From Pseudomonas tremae (GTDB taxonomy: Bacteria > Pseudomonadota > Gammaproteobacteria > Pseudomonadales > Pseudomonadaceae), in contig NZ_LJRO01000313.1 of assembly GCF_001401155.1 (NCBI RefSeq), positions 1 to 64,000 on the forward strand: a stretch of 64,000 bases of DNA, written 5' to 3'. The position numbers and the translations under genes are program-made. Each line of letters opens with the position of its first letter. Position 1 is the stretch's first letter. A model generated the notes under the pieces. That model was not told the origin of the DNA and did no database searches. It saw only the letters and a program-made list of their open reading frames with translations. Shown here one piece after another: positions 63,672 through 64,000 of this stretch.

Positions 63672-64000
63672 ATGTCCTACACCTTGCCAGCACTGCCTTA
63701 CGCCTACGATGCACTTGAGCCGCATATCGATGCGCAGACCATGGAAATTCACTACACCAAGCATCACCAGACCTACATCACCAACCTCAACGCAGCGGTC
63801 GAAGGAACCGAGTTTGCCGACTGGTCCGTCGAAAAGCTGGTGGCCAGCGTCAGCCAACTGCCTGAGAACCTGCGCCCTGCGGTTATCAATCAGGGCGGCG
63901 GCCATGCCAACCATTCGCTGTTCTGGGAAGTGATGGTGCCCGGCGGCGGTGGCTTGCCCCAAGGCGCTATCGCGGCTGCAATCGATGAGCAGCTGGGCGG
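63672..64000 (+). CDS. sodA: Manganese superoxide dismutase SodA, N-terminal part (cut by the window edge)
   Basis: SodA dismutates superoxide; the Mn enzyme is made when iron is scarce, replacing Fe-SOD. The first 109 residues are seen, including Y-T-L-P-A-L-P-Y-A-Y-D-A-L-E-P-H-I, the metal-ligand His27 in E-I-H-Y-T-K-H-H-Q-T-Y and His in G-G-G-H-A-N-H-S-L-F-W. The G-G-H-A-N-H pattern points to the Mn type. The stop lies beyond position 64000. The preceding Fur box explains iron control. Confidence 0.93.
   Translation, partial: MSYTLPALPYAYDALEPHIDAQTMEIHYTKHHQTYITNLNAAVEGTEFADWSVEKLVASVSQLPENLRPAVINQGGGHANHSLFWEVMVPGGGGLPQGAIAAAIDEQLG

Overview
The window is chromosomal DNA of a fluorescent Pseudomonas, most likely of the P. 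syringae group. This rests on GC-rich coding sequence, a single-piece ssrA gene, and a gene order (grpE-dnaK-dnaJ-dapB-carA-carB-greA, ftsH-folP-glmM-tpiA-secG-tRNA-Leu/fMet-rimP-nusA-infB-rbfA-truB-rpsO-pnp, gatBAC/mreBCD-maf-rng-yhdP-tldD-yjgA-pmbA-orfX-sodA) that matches the Pseudomonas core genome from memory. No database search was possible.

Positions 1-3300 are accessory and partly decayed. They hold the end of an acetyltransferase, a protein-kinase-like remnant fused tail-to-tail with a second acetyltransferase, and a compact minus-strand type VI secretion cassette: an Hcp1-like tube protein, a small unrecognised protein that is the candidate effector, and a DUF1493-like candidate immunity protein. 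The block abuts the 3' end of ssrA, a classic integration site for mobile elements.

Positions 3300-9940 carry ssrA and smpB (ribosome rescue), a sodium symporter, the ratA-ratB pair, bamE, fur and recN. recN has a clear LexA box. Positions 10100-16440 hold the heat-shock genes grpE, dnaK and dnaJ, with two sigma-32-type promoters, then dapB and carA. carA starts with TTG and sits behind an intrinsic terminator that could be an attenuator. Positions 16580-36200 are almost solid translation, transcription and RNA-metabolism genes: carB-greA, yhbY, rlmE, ftsH-folP-glmM, tpiA-secG, two tRNAs, rimP-nusA-infB-rbfA-truB-rpsO-pnp.

Positions 36200-46200 are mostly envelope and stand-alone genes: a BON-domain protein behind a sigma-54-type promoter, a DUF2845 protein, a large DUF748/AsmA-like protein with an OmpA-like tail, an RlmI-like methyltransferase, a Tat-exported PhoD phosphatase, an AEC transporter, a carboxymuconolactone-decarboxylase-like protein, a cation antiporter and an RlpA-like lipoprotein. 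Positions 46200-62940 hold gatCAB, divergent from mreBCD-maf-rng, then yhdP, a nitrilase-family amidase, tldD, yjgA/darP and pmbA. mreC appears to use an ATT start codon. The window ends in a Fur-box-controlled orfX-sodA pair, cut by the window edge.

The most unusual items are the Hcp/effector/immunity cassette beside ssrA, the kinase-acetyltransferase fusion scar, the ATT start of mreC, and the Fur-orfX-sodA operon that lacks the fagA-fumC genes known from P. aeruginosa.
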